Of a stretch of DNA of 64,000 bases, positions 36,536 to 49,985 are shown in pieces. The stretch covers positions 102,064 to 166,063 of the forward strand of contig WTPW01000329.1 of NCBI GenBank assembly GCA_009809945.1. The letters run 5' to 3'. The notes under the pieces are model-generated. The model searched no databases and was not told where the DNA came from. It saw nothing but the letters and a program-made list of their open reading frames with translations. Every line of letters begins with the position of its first letter. Positions within the stretch are counted from its first letter, which is position 1. This DNA is from Gigaspora margarita (lineage: Eukaryota; Glomeromycota; Glomeromycetes; Diversisporales; Gigasporaceae). Made by a program: the position numbers and the translations under genes.

Positions 36536-37257
36536 AACGTAATTTACCCATCTGTATAGAACTAACGATGTAGAAAAATAATCTATAGTTTTAATAGTTA
36601 TAATCCAATATTACTGTATCAAAAAAGATTTACGTAATAATCTTATATAATGTATTATTTTCGTATTTATTAAAATTTAATCACTATTATATATAAATTT
36701 ACTGATTAAATTCATGATTTGTTTTTAATTCCGATAATTAGGGTAGGACAAATACTTTTTCATATACATGGATGTCTAAATAAGAATGAACCGAGACACC
36801 CATTTCATGAAATAAACTTAAATTCATTTATGTATGATCGATCGTAAGTTGGGGTTGGGAGACATCGAACATTAGAAGGACACATTACTTTCTTCTAATA
36901 GCTTCATCCATTGTTTGTAATAATGAAAAAAAAATTATACAGTATAATAGTTGTTATATGTAGTTTAATAAATAAAATGCATTTGGATCATTGAAAATCA
37001 AATATGCCACGCCATCTATTTCACAAAATAAAATTTTTTTTTTAACATTTTGAGACCCTACCTAGTGATATTATGATAATTACATAACCAAACTCGATAA
37101 TAAAAAAAATTTTTTTTTACTGAATTAGTTTTTCGTGATATCGCTAGTGCTATTTTAGATAATCTTAAAAAATTCAAATTCATACTTATTTGCTTACTGT
37201 TTCGGTGTTTACATCAAAATTTCGTTAAAATTTTGGGATTAGTGTTATAAAATTTAT
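36536..37257. other. Intergenic DNA, no gene recognised
   Basis: AT-rich. No TIR or coding pattern seen. Confidence 0.5.
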
Positions 37258-38511
37258 ATGAAGATCATATCTAAAATCAGCGGAAAATCAAGTTTGGGGT
37301 TGTTTGGGTTACATAATCTTTACTCAAAAAAAGCCGTATATAAACATCAGAAATTTCTACATATATTAGGGAAATTCTCATATACCTATCTTCGTCGTGA
37401 TGTGTTCCAATATTATGGAGCGAACCGAAAAATCGACCGCACAATAATTTTAGGACTCGATATAAATGAAAAACTATTAATGAAAAAGCTATCCCTGCAA
37501 GTGGTTTAAACCCGAAGAAAAAATTGGAAGACTTTGATTCCATTTTAATTTCATTAATTAAGATGTTTTTATGAACCAGTAAAAACCTTAAAAAATTAGA
37601 AATTAATGGAAATGGACGTGAGTTTGAACGTGAACTTGGACGTGATTTAAAGAAATTATTAATGGGTGCACTTAACAATAACAGGTTCAATTTCTTTGAA
37701 CATTTTAAATAATCTATTTGCATATGAAGGAGCAACAGCGTTTACAAATGCACTTAATAACAAATAATTATCTTAAAGAGGAAGAAGGAAGGATCTTAGC
37801 AAAAACCCTTTATAAGAACACTACATTGACCTCTTTAGATCTTGGTAGAAGAAACCTGTTCGCAAATGTTCGTCTTCGTCCCAATAATATCAACGTGGGA
37901 GGTGCAAACACATTGGAACGTTTTTAGAAGTAACAAGACTTTAACCTCTCCAAATCTTTCAGGAAATAAAATTGGTCCCGATGGAGTGAAATCATTGTCA
38001 AAGTTATAATCTTAATTCCAATAATATTGGCTCTGAGGGAGGAAAATCTTTAGCCAATGTTCTTAGTAAAGAATCCAGGGTGATCTTTCAGATAATTGGC
38101 TTTATTATGAAGGAAAACAAGCATTGTTATAGGCTCTTGGCACAAATAATTCGTTGATTTCGCTATGTCTTATAAATAATCAACTTCATCCTAATGGTGG
38201 GATAACTTTAGCAAAGGCTCTTCACTTTGACTACTCTGGATATTTCATACAATCGGGTTGGTGATAAGGGAATGAAAGCACTAGTAGATGCTTTTTGCGT
38301 AAGCAATACGTTAACTTTTTTTAATCTTTCTTATCTTTGTTTTAGTAATAAAGAGGGGTTCTTATTTGTAGAAGCTCTTGGCACAAATAATTCCTTAACA
38401 TATTTAATTCTTTTATATAATCAATTTTCTTCTATGAGCAAAAAGGAATTAGCAAAAGCTCATAAGGCTAAAATTGATAATATCAAAACTTCGTTTATTC
38501 ACCTATCATAG
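37258..38511 (+). pseudogene. F-box/LRR gene, broken paralogue of 24581-26125
   Basis: Collinear with the intact gene. VPILWSEP...TIILGL corresponds to VPILWSEPK-like and TIILGLDINEKLL across a frame change near 37400. LVKLIIRSSKDIKILEI corresponds to LIKMFL*TSKNLKKLEI at about 37545-37610. Then come RNI repeats such as EEEGRILAKTLYKNTTLTSLDLG, GPDGVKSL, LTTLDISYNRVGDKGMKALVDAF and YLILLYNQF. At least six frame breaks or stops. The 3' flank is also homologous, so whole-gene duplication is likely, followed by loss. Confidence 0.85.
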
Positions 38512-39500
38512 TTTTAACTATACATGTTATTCTTATACTTTATTTGTTCAATTGAAATTACAAATTGCTTTAAAAAAATTCTTTACTCGAAAAAAAATTT
38601 TCTAAAAATCTTTATGTTTTATATACAATCTCAAATAATTCATGTTTTGAATATAATAAATAATGTACACATTTTATTAGCTTTTTCATAATTCAATTTA
38701 TTAAATTGATTTCAATTGTAATAATAAATAGCAACGTGAAATATAACGTGCAATTACATGAGTTTTATAAATTGTAAAAACCATAAACCCTAACTAGTTC
38801 TCGTAGTTAATTGGATATTTGCTCCCTTCGAAAATAAGTAGGATTTTTTAAATATCATTTTTACTATGTATAAAATAAGAATTTCTGGTTTTAATTTTGA
38901 AACATAAGATTGTACTCGGATGATCCATTGGGGTGGTCAATATACTATTTAAATCAAAAATATATATAGTATAATATAAAAATTTGTTACAGTATATTTT
39001 TATAAGAATTCCGATTTTTATTTATGTGATATAACGTTTCAATTATTTATGATAAAATTTTATAAAGACCAATAATAAATGAAATTACAGAGTTATTTTT
39101 TTTTTTGTTTATTATAAAAATTTTTTAAAAAAATCAAACTTATATAAAATTTTTGTATGTAAAATCTTTTTTAAATAGTAGGTTAAAATTTTTTATATGT
39201 AAATGATAGACATAATGTTGGTCTTTACAAAATTTTATCCTAAACCATCGAGCCATTAAAGCTGTACATCTATCTAAAATTTGCAAATAGCATAGAAATT
39301 TGTATAGAAAATTCAAATAGTAAATTTTTATATTATATTACATATAATTTTGATTTATATAATATATCGACCACCCCAATGATCCATGTAAGACTAAATA
39401 AACCAGCTCATGACTATCGCAACCATGGTGACTCACAAAGGATGTTTTCAGGCAATTCTTAATGTGGTCTGTTAATAATTACTTTGCAAAAAGATATAAC
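38512..39500. repeat. 3' flank shared with the F-box/LRR gene
   Basis: Matches 26126-26690 in order, interrupted by the 450-bp element at 38929-39378. Confidence 0.85.
38929..39378. mobile_element. 450-bp element with exact 9-bp TSD, Mutator-like
   Basis: TGGGGTGGTC at the left, GACCACCCCA at the right, ATGATCCAT exactly repeated on both sides (38920-38928 and 39379-39387). The paralogous flank at 26565-26580 reads GGATGACCCATGTAAG, an empty site. A 9-bp duplication points to Mutator-like transposition. No frame inside. Confidence 0.93.
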
Positions 39501-41154
39501 AGTCAGGAAATATGTTATCCTGTGTAATAAATAATAATAATAATAATAATTATAATAAACTATATAAATTTATTATAAACTTTAAGCCTGACTTTACTTT
39601 CAACTTACATATTAACTTTTTCAAAGTTTGGGATCAAGCATATCATAAATAGTAGAATAAAGTTATTTAGAACACTTTTTTAAAATTTTGCAAATTTTGC
39701 AAATTTTATAATTAAATTTTTTTTTAAAAAGAAAAAAATTTTAAAACTGCAATTATATGTAAAATTTATGCTGAACAAAAACTTGCTTAGATGACAAAAT
39801 AGGTTATCTTAGTAAAAAAAAAAAAAAAAGATATCTATATATTAATGTTAAAAATCACAGGTTTTCTATATAAACCCTTTTTTTTACTAAAATAATTTAT
39901 TTTTGGCTCCTAAGTAAGAAAATATATAGTTACAAAGACTGAAATACTTATATCTCGTGATCTACTAGGCCAATTTTAATGTTTTAACTGCCATTTGGAT
40001 TGCAAGACTCTCTTCTACAACTTTAATTAGAGGTTAAAAAGAGATTTACTTGGTAGAAATTTGAAAATAATAAAATTTTATTAATAAAATTATGAAAAAT
40101 GTTATAATTCTCAAATGTTTGCTAATTAATACTATCTTTACACTATAAGTAAACTTGTTCTATATATAAAAATACATCATATCAATATACATTTCCTTTA
40201 TGATTTTAAATTTTAAGAAAAAGATGCTTAATTTTGAATTTTTGATCAAAAATTACACAATTAAGTATTTTTTTCTTAAAACTTAAAATTATAAAGTAAA
40301 TATAGGTCATCTTGTTACTTCTGACATGTCATATATTAATATAGCAAGTTAAAAATATTTATATATAATATTTTATTTAATTATTGTTATTTTAAATATA
40401 TCTTTTGGGAAAGTATATATTATAATATCAAGCTATAAATATAAATTTATTGTATAAAAATTAAATATTTTTTATTATTAATTTATATATTAAAAATAAT
40501 AGATAGTTTATATATTTATAAATTGTTGCATTTTTTTTTATTATACAAACTATATTTTTTTATAAAAAAAAATTCTAGTGATATTTTGTATATATAATAA
40601 AATTTTATAAAATTTAAAATATGTTTTTTAAACTTCGGCAATCCTGCCCTCTGTATCTGTAGACTTTATTATACTACTGTAATTGTATGTACATTACATT
40701 CTATACTAACAGAAGACTTACTAGATTTTATCCAAGTATGACCCGCATAGCAAAATTTTGTCTCAATTCGGATTTTTAACTTACTGAAAATATGTTCCCT
40801 CCTATCACTGGCTGGCACATGCTAACCATATCAAGATTGCCTTCTTTTTAAACTTTCTTCTCCTAACCTTTCTAGTAGAAAGAACCTACTACTTAAAAAC
40901 TACAACAAGTAAGGAATAATATATAAAAGGAAAAATAAAATGGGGGAATAACAACTACTATCTAAACGAAAAACCAAATACAACAGAAAAGATAAAAATG
41001 AAAAAAAGAAGAAAAAAGCAAAAAGAAAGAAATACATGATAGCACTATTAAAGCCTGTGCAAGACTATAAAAATTATATAGTATTGTATAAGGAAACACC
41101 CTATATATATATTATATATACATTAAAAGAAAAGAAAAAGAAAAATCTATACGC
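39501..41154. other. AT-rich gene-free DNA
   Basis: Contains a palindrome at about 40183-40300 (AATTTTAAGAAAAAGATGC / complement). Otherwise no coding sequence or boundary seen. Confidence 0.5.
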
Positions 41155-41367
41155 CTAAAAGGATGTTCTAGAAAGAAATTTCATTATGTTATCCCTCCTG
41201 ACCTCTGACACATCCTTTTTGTTTATCACGTACATAGCAACAGATCTTACTCGTGACGTCAATTCCAGTTCGGAAGGCGCAATCCTAATTTGGAAGGAGT
41301 AAACACTGCCGATCTTTTGGAGGGGGTAAACCGAAATGCTCACTTTTTGAAATTTTGAAAAGGCCAA
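41155..41367 (-). other. Short open frame with a dispersed motif
   Basis: Seventy residues, including VYPLQKIGSVYSFQ. The DNA at 41290-41335 is the inverted third copy of the motif at 9897 and 14122. Recurrence in three places suggests a repeat rather than a gene. Confidence 0.3.
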
Positions 41368-41758
41368 AGGGGCTCAGAGGAAAAAACCAAACCTAAAGGA
41401 GTTTGAAGGAGTTACACTATATAGAATAATATATCTAACCAAGCCTCTACTTCTATTTTCATATCCATAGGACTTGACAAAGCTCCAGAGTTTCTTTACT
41501 ACGTCTTTGCTCAATAGCACCAAAGCCCGCCACAGTGCCTCGCTTAAAAGTCTGCATATCTGTTTCTATTCTGTTTCATGTACAGAATATCCAGTGAATG
41601 GACTTTGTACCCGACAGCAGCTTGGTGAAGTTTTGTTGTATATAGACATGTTAACTATAGAGTTTTTATAGGTTGGTGTTCTTGAAAAGTTTGGTGCAAG
41701 GGATCGTTGAAAAGAGTTGTGGATTTTGTGTCATTTAAAATATGTTTTATTAATATAG

Positions 41759-42001
41759 CTGCACATTAATAAAAGTTGTTCTATATAATAAATTACATAT
41801 ATAGTAAAATTTTTATAATTTTTGAAGTAACATTTATTATGTTGATTTTACATTTTACATTATACAAAAAAAATAAAAAATTTTTATTTTTTTTGTATTA
41901 CGTAAAATGTAAAATCAACATAATAAAAATTACTTCAAAAATTATAAAAATTTTACTATATATGTAATTTATTATATAGAACAACTTTTATTAATGTGCA
42001 G
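41759..42001. repeat. Near-perfect 243-bp palindrome
   Basis: CTGCACATTAATAAAAGTTG and its exact complement are the two ends, and matching continues almost unbroken to the centre near 41880. Very few arm differences, so it is recent or maintained. Confidence 0.92.
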
Positions 42002-45000
42002 TAATCGATTTGCTTATAAACAAATAAAAGTTTTATATATAGCAACAATTTGCAATTAATTAGATTTTTATTTTATTAACTAATTTTAAAAAAAAACTAT
42101 ATATGTTTTTTAAATTTTTGATTCTTAATATTAATATTTTAACTATATTATATTCTTTTATGACTTTATCAAGGTAAATTTAATATAATTTTATAACTTT
42201 TGATTTTAAAAATAGTATGATAGTAATTATAAAATAATTGTAACTATATAGAAAGTAAAATAATATAAATTTATTTGGTAAATAAAAAAAGGTGATTATA
42301 ATGAGGTTGTAACTATATCAAGGGTGATTATAACGAGATCAAACTGTATATTTCAACAATTTTTATAAAAAAATAAAAATAAAACCTTTTGTTTTATTAT
42401 TTATATTCTAAAAAGATATAATAGTATAATAAATTATTTTTGTTTTGATGCATACTGTATATTTTATTTCTAAAGATATATATTTATCAATTTATTATTT
42501 ACTTATGGCTAGATCTATATATTACAGATAAAATTACATAAAAATTTAAAATAAATAATAAAATTTTGAGCAAATCTATTTGTTACTAATGGTGATAGTT
42601 CTATGCCAATAAGGATCCAAGATTAGATATAACATTATACCTGATTATGTAATATAAAAATGAAATGAAAAATACTGTTTCAAAAATATTATAATAACTT
42701 AAAATTGAACTATGAAACCACTCTTTTTCTAGCAAAAAAAATTCTTTGTAAAATTTTACTATATAGTTACCTTTAGCGCAAACTCTTTCTTTAACTATAC
42801 TTTAATTCTAACAATAAGAAATTTGCATGTGTTTAGGTTTGTTTTGATTGTACATTATACAGAAGAGTATCACTACTAGTGACAAGCATATTTTTTCTAA
42901 CTTTTTATATATAAAAAATTACTTTAGAAAATAGATTATTATATTGTTATATAATACAAATACAATAAAAACTAATTGTAAAATTATATATAAAAGTAAT
43001 TTTATACAGAAATTATATTGTTTTAAAATATATTTAGTTTTAATTAACAAGTTTTCTTTACAAGAACTCTGCTCTGCTTGTACAATAGTAGCCAACTTAA
43101 ACTTTTATGAATTTACTAGTATAAAATTGGCTTAGAAATTATGCATAAATTAGAAATCAACTTGTATTATAGAATATCTATTCTGAGAATTAGTAATATA
43201 TAAACAAAATTTTCAACATTATCTACTTGTTCAATATTAAGAGGATTTTTAGCTTTAATAATAAAAAAATAGAGTTTTATATCTTTTTTTGTAATAATTC
43301 ATGTATAACTATAAAATGCTATTTTAATTATTGTATAAATGATTAAAGTTATTTTATTATTTATATTTGCATAATAATATACTTATATATAATATTAATA
43401 TTAATTCTATACAAAATTTTCTAAGCTTATATAAATAAGCTAATTTATTATAATTATTATAGATTTTATATTCTGTTAACTTCTACTTCTCACTTTTGAA
43501 ACATGCTAATTCATTTTATTTTTGTCTACAAAATACATGAACTATTAGGTCTAATTTGTTACTTCTTGAACTAACTATTTGCTAAGCTTTTTTTTTTTAC
43601 TAGAAATATTCTAATAACTATTTCTTGTTATATCAATATTAAAACCAACAAGCATTTAATTGAGTAATATTTCTATAAAGTAGATCATAATATCTACAAA
43701 TGCATTTTCTGAACTCTGTAAATTTTATTTTATATAAAAGAGTATTTGTTAAATTTATTGCTACTTGTATACTATTGTCTTCTCTTTTAACTCAATATTT
43801 ATAACTAAGTATCTCCAAAAATGAAATATTGATTTTGGATTGCATTCCTTTTTAGAATATAATCTATATATGCTCTCTTTATCAAAGCATTTTTGGTAAA
43901 ATTCTTATTCTATTTTTGTTATTCTATATAAAGTTTAATTATATAGCATAATTTAATATTAATAATAATTCTTGTATGAGTATAAATTACTACAAGAATG
44001 TTATAATTATTTTCTATTATAAGATTCAATATCAATTATATTATTGGATAGTAGATTATTATATATTAAATTATTAATTGTATTTTTTCAAAAATATGTA
44101 TATATACTAATGTATTTACATTCTGATAATTTGAAATTAATAATGTAATAAATTATATATACATTTTTTCTAGTAAAATTGCTAAATATATATCTAAATA
44201 TTATCAAGTTTTTTTTTAATTTATTAATATTAAATATAGTATATAGTTTCCAATTTAGAGGTTTACTGATCTTAAATTTTCATCAAAATAGTATTATATA
44301 TATTTTTTTGAATATATTTATTCTAAATAATTCTTAAAATTAGATTACTATTTATTAAAACTTTTAATTCATTTGTATATTACTAGTTATTCAAAAATAA
44401 AATTTAAGCCTATTATAAATTGAACAGTTTAGATCTATTATTAAATAAGCTAGCAATTATTATAGTCTTTTTGTTAGAAAGTTAATTACTACTTATATAA
44501 CTTTTTTATATTTACTAATACAAATCTAGTATATTTTACAAATAGCTTATAGCTAGTTACTATTATTTATATAACTTTTTTGTACTAGTAATACAAAATT
44601 AGTACTTTTGCAAATGCTTTGACAAAGCATTTTTTATTTTTATATTTATTAAATATAATATATTAATAAATAGTATAAACTTTGTTAAAATTTTGTAAAA
44701 ATCTAAGGTATAACTTTCTTTTACTTTTTAAAATTTTTTTTTATTAATCCTTTTAAAATCTCAAAAAAATAGTTACAATTATTATCTTTTAATTAAACAT
44801 CTTTTTAATTTTATAACTCAAAAAGCTTTAAAATAAAATGTTCATAAAATAGTTATTTTTATAAAAATTTTTCAAAAAGTCAAATCTATTGTGAAAAGTT
44901 ATTATTAAAATAAAAATTTTTTTTAAAAAAAAAACAACTTTCTATTAGAATTTTTAATAAATAAATAGCATAATAGAATTTTATTTTGATTATATGCTCC

Positions 45001-45030
45001 AATTTATGAATTAAAAAACTTTTAATTTAC
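42002..45030. other. Extremely AT-rich gene-free DNA
   Basis: No coding region recognised. Near 42330 a CGAGATCAAACTGTA stretch looks like one end of a Tc1/pogo-type element, but the partner end was not found. Confidence 0.5.
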
Positions 45031-45678
45031 TATGGTGCAAGAAGCCTATACTTGACAATAAAATAGTATAACTTTAAAATGCATCAACTTTTTATAGAGA
45101 TAATATTTTTAAAAGCTATTTGGCAAATTTGCAAAGCTTATTGTAATTAATGATGCCACCAAAATTGATTTTTGAAAAAGGCCTATTTCGTCTTCATTAG
45201 AGAAAATTAAATTTTTTATAAGGAAGAGCAAATAAAATTTATATAGATATGTTCTTTATAATTTCGTCTATTCAAAAAAAGTATCAAATAATTTCGTCTT
45301 TCAAGTAAAATAAATCAAAAACAATTTCATCTTCAAATTTTAATTTCAGGTTTTCAAACCTGAAATGCTTTCATCCTCATATATAATTATAATGAACAAA
45401 GTTACCAGTCAGATTTTTAAAATATTGCCTTTATAAAAAGTTATAGCACTTTAAAGTTAATTAAAATTGAAACACATCATAATTATATATAAAACAATAG
45501 TAATCTTTAAAAACATCAACTTTTTATAAAGAAGGTTTTTCAAAAAAATATTTGGCAAACTTATAGTACTAATATTGCTCTACAAAGTTACCAGTCAGTT
45601 TTTTAAAAAACCTCTTGTACAAAAAATTATAGTAATTTAAAAATTGAAACATTTTGAGTATAGGCTTCTTGCACTATA
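45031..45678. mobile_element. 648-bp TIR element
   Basis: TATGGTGCAAGAAGCCTATA on the left, complement of TATAGGCTTCTTGCACTATA on the right. Subterminal repeats ATCAACTTTTTATA and CAAAGTTACCAGTCAG. The TTTCGTCT-rich middle (45180-45330) may be a second, nested element. No target duplication fixed. Confidence 0.75.
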
Positions 45679-45955
45679 GTTTGTTTTAAATAATTAATAT
45701 TATTATCTTGTTTTTTCTATTTAAGAATATATTATATTTAACAAATAGTAATATAAAATTTTTATAAATAATACTTTAAATAACTTTAATAATAATAAAA
45801 CTATAACATAAAATTTTTTTTAATAAGTTTTAGCAAAGATCATAATTATAGAACATTAAAACACTTGCTAGGTATTATATATAATTTCAACATTTTTTAC
45901 TCCCTTCCCTCTCTAAAAAATTACCTGATTTTGCCACTTTCCTTATTAAAATATA

Positions 45956-46297
45956 TAGTCAAACCTCTATAAATATAATCTCTATAAATGCAATACCTTT
46001 CTAAATATACGTTTTTGTCTTGTTTATAAGAAATTATTAATGCTAAATACACATTCTATATTCTGTAAATGCATGTTTTCTCAAAAAATTTTTTGTATAA
46101 AACTACCTCTCTAAATGCATATAGCCAATCAAATTTTAGTATTTAAGATATATTATACAGTATTTAAGGTAAATTATACAAAATTAATAATATAATTTTT
46201 AAAGCTACAATTTAATTGATTTTCTCTAAATACAATACCTTTTTAAATGTATATTTTAGGCTTATTTGTAAATATTGTATTTATAAAGATTTGACTG
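45956..46297. mobile_element. 342-bp TA-flanked element, pogo/Tigger-like ends
   Basis: TAGTCAAACCTCTATAAATA on the left, complement of TATTTATAAAGATTTGACTG on the right, each bordered by TA. The (C)AGTCAAACCTCTATAA start is typical of Tc1/mariner-pogo elements. No frame. Confidence 0.75.
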
Positions 46298-46353
46298 TAT
46301 ATAAATATTTGAATATATTTTTTAATATATAAAACTTTAGCTAGCATTTAATA

Positions 46354-46620
46354 TTTAAATAAGCATATAAGAGAACATTAATAGAAAAGAAACAAATCAT
46401 TTTTAGTAACTTTTTTTAAAATTTTAAATTAAAATATCTTGACAACTACCAAATCAAATTTAATATATTTTTTTTGTTTTAATTCTATAGCTATAAAAAA
46501 TTAAAATAAAAAAAATTTAATTAAATTTGATTAAGTAGTTGTTAAGTTATTTTAACTTAAAATTGAAAAAACTTTTACTTAGAAAAGATTTGTCTCTTTT
46601 TTATTGATATTCTCCTATAT
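46354..46620. repeat. Inverted-repeat element
   Basis: AAGAGAACATTAATAGAAAA versus complement of the TATTGATATTCTCCT end. Arms continue through AAACAAATC and CTTGACAACTACC to a centre near 46485. Confidence 0.7.
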
Positions 46621-47417
46621 ATTTATTTATTTTTATTTGCTTTAATTGATTTATATTTTATTATTATTATTTTTTTTTATTTCTTTGACAGTCTTGCTAA
46701 TACTATATTAATAAGTTTGCATACAGAAAAAATTTTTACATATATTAAAAACCCAAGTCCAACATCATTGGCTCAGAAATCATGCCCAGATGTGATCAAT
46801 CGCACTAACTCCCATAGATATAAATCTACTAAATTAGGGAACTTTGTTAGCCCTGTCAAAGATTAACTTTTAGAGTCTTTCTATCTAAGCCACCAGATAA
46901 AATAATCTTATCCTAGAAGAAACAAAATGAATAAAGAAAATAAAAAGAAGAACAAAAATAGAAAAAGACTATCTCAACCTAAACGAATAACCAAAGTATA
47001 AAAAATAAAAGAAGACAAAGATAGAAAAAACATCAGCAAAAATATATATCGTAATCTTGCGCAAGTTTTTATGGTACATAAGAAAATCATAAACTTATAT
47101 AAGATTTAGTATAAAACTATGTAAGTCTTATAGTATGTAAGAAAATTGTAAATTTATATAAAATTTTTTGTAAATTTACAATTTTCTTATGGTGTATAAG
47201 AAAATCATAAATTTACATAAAAATTTTACATAAATATACAATATTTATTTATTAATTTATTTATTGTTTTTTTTGTTTATTGATATTCTCTTTATAGTTA
47301 CTGGTAGTTGGGCATATTCATAGGCAATAGTGAGAATCAAAGTAAATCTAGTTGTTATTCTTACTATAGGAATAACTGGAAGTTTACTTTTTATTTCTAT
47401 TATTGCATATGTGATCT
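46621..47417. other. AT-rich gene-free DNA
   Basis: Repeats of AAGAAAATCATAAATTTA at about 47080-47210. Nothing else recognised. Confidence 0.45.
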
Positions 47418-47725
47418 ATTACCAAAAATAAGCTACCTTTTTTGGGCAAAAACTTACACAAAAAAATGAGGGTAGCTTATTTTTAGCATATAGACATTTT
47501 TGAAAAAATTAAAAAATGTACTAATAAAAAGTTGTCCAAATGACACCAAATTTTTACTGTAGGTCTATTTTGATGCGCTGAACAACTTTACTTAATTGAA
47601 CTTTTTGAAGTTTACTTAGTATAAAAAAAGTTTTATATGTATCAACTGCTAATGCATTTTTTGAGATTTTAAAAAAAACAGGGGGTAGCTTATTTTCGGA
47701 GTAGCTTATTTTCGGGAATATACGG
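47418..47725. mobile_element. AAAATAAGCTACC-family TIR element
   Basis: Left AAAAATAAGCTACC; right GGTAGCTTATTTTCGG, then GTAGCTTATTTTCGGG and ATATACGGTA. Same structure as 17101-17645, with a shorter, diverged middle. Confidence 0.78.
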
Positions 47726-48151
47726 TATTTTTTTTATTCAAATTTTAAAAAATCTGCAAAATTAAAATTGTTTATAATTCTCATAGTTTTTTTAAAAAAA
47801 TTTTGTGATTATTTAATGATTTTGGATATTATCACAGATTATTAGTACTTTATTTTTCTAGTGCTATTATAATCTATAAAAAACTGCAAAATTCTAAAAT
47901 TTGAAGTTATTTGCACAAAATTCTGCACTTATTTGATAAATTTGAAGATCACTGCATACTTTTATTTTCCAGTGCTATTATAATCTGCAAAGATTATATT
48001 TTAAATATTTTTACAGGTTTTTGGCAAAAAATCTAAGAAGAACTGCAAAAAATCTAAATTTTGAAAATCTTTAATAAAGATTGTTAAAATTCAATCACAA
48101 GCTTTTTGATCATTAAGAATTTGTGTCACTTCACATATTTAAAAATTGAAG

Positions 48152-48682
48152 TAAAAAATTCTTAATTGATGATCCAGATAAGATTGGCACTATTACCATA
48201 TTGGGACAATAGTAAATTTTTGGGGATAAGTCAATATAAACTTTTATTATATGCTGGAATCTAACAACCATAACTATGATAAGTAATTTTTTTATTAAGT
48301 TAATAGCTCAAGTCAATTAATTAAAAGTTTGGATCATTCAAATTGGCCCAGTATATACTAAGATATTACTAAAAATGATTGTCTGACTATATAAAATTCT
48401 ATATAAACAAACTAGAAATTTTATATAGTTGGCCAATTGTTTTTAGTAATATCTCAGCATACACTAGACTGATTTGAATAATATAGCTACTATTAGATGC
48501 ATCTCAATAAGCTCTACAATGTTCAATTAATTGACTTGAGCCATTAACTTAATAAAAAAATTAATTACCATAGTTATAGTTGTCAGATTAAAGCATATAA
48601 TAAAAAATATAATAATTTCCCCAAATTCTAATATAAAAAATAGTGCTGATCTTATCTGGATCAGTAAATAATGATCTTAGTA
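48152..48682. repeat. Foldback element, about 530 bp
   Basis: Blocks such as GATCCAGATAAGAT, CAACCATAACTATG and GATATTACTAAAAA on the left recur in reverse complement on the right, in mirrored order, about a centre near 48400. Confidence 0.82.
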
Positions 48683-49161
48683 TTTTGTAGCTAGATTTGA
48701 TAATTTTAGACTCTTTAGAAAACACTCTGGTGGTTATTTTATCCAAATTGGGCCACTAGATTAAAAGTTATTCACTATTAGGCAACATAAATTTTATTTA
48801 TATATATAAAAATAAGATTTATATTTTATTGTCAACAAAATAGAATTATCCATTTTCTATTTTGTTATTTGTTATCTGTTATTCTCTTTATATATTAAAT
48901 GAATAGTTTTAAGTATTAAATTTTATTATATATATAAAATAATCTTTGTATTTTATTGTCAACAAAATAGAGTTACCTATTAATTATTTGTTTCTATTTG
49001 ATTATCTTTTATCTGTTATTCATTTTATGTATTTTAAAATAGACAATAAGTATAGCTAATATTTGATATAGTAAATAAAATAGAATTATTTATTAATTAT
49101 TTTTTTCTCTATTCTGTTATCTGTTATTTAACTTATACATAAAAAAATAGATGGTAAGTAC

Positions 49162-49795
49162 CATGGATGGTAAATGATCTGGTCATTTACTTGAAAATTA
49201 AATGACCTGGTTATTTACTCGAAATTTAAATGACCAGGTCATTTAGATCATTAGGTCATTTGAGTCATTTGCATATAAAGTAATTTTATTGGCAAATAGC
49301 TAATATAAAAAGCTATCAAATATTGTGATTTCACTAGTTGATAATTGTAGCTACATATAAAAGTCAAATTTTACTTAATTAATTAATATTCATATCTTAA
49401 ATAAAGCTGTCCAGAAGAGAAATTGCATATATTTTGAAAAATTCATATACTTTTGATTAAATCATTTTTGTGTTTTATGCAAAAAATTTTTCAACTTTTT
49501 CGTATAAACATAAACACAAAAATGATAATAAGAAATTATCCAAATTTCAGAATATATGAAGTTTGATCTTCTTAATACCTTAAGATATACAATATATCGA
49601 TTAACTTTGACTTGCTACGATTATAGCTCATATTTTTTTTTGTCTAAAAATTAATTTTGATTGGTTGAAAGACATTAGATTATCAGTTATATATGTTAAA
49701 TGACTTTCTAATGTCATTTGGGTTTTGAAATGACTAACGACAGGTCACTAGTCATTTGAGTCATTTGGGTCATTTCAAGTCATTTACAATCCCTG
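49162..49795. mobile_element. 634-bp hAT-like element with exact 8-bp TSD
   Basis: CATGGATGGTAAATGA on the left, complement of TCATTTACAATCCCTG on the right, GTAAGTAC exactly on both sides (49154-49161 and 49796-49803). Many subterminal AAATGAC/GTCATTT repeats at both ends. The interior is a foldback around 49470. No transposase. Confidence 0.94.
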
Positions 49796-49985
49796 GTAAG
49801 TACATTCATAATTTGTTAATGACATAAATAAATTAATCCACAGAAAATCTAATTATGGAACATGTGGAAGTTGTAAACAGTATAACATATTTTATACCTG
49901 GTGCCAGACGTGCGATCCAAAGACAAATATACAAGAATGGTCAGATATGTCATTGATGACCTTGTTAAAAATTGTATTAAAAATT

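Noticed and set aside
37277..37735. 152-residue minus-strand frame
   Set aside because: Antisense of the F-box/LRR pseudogene; plus-strand homology explains the sequence.
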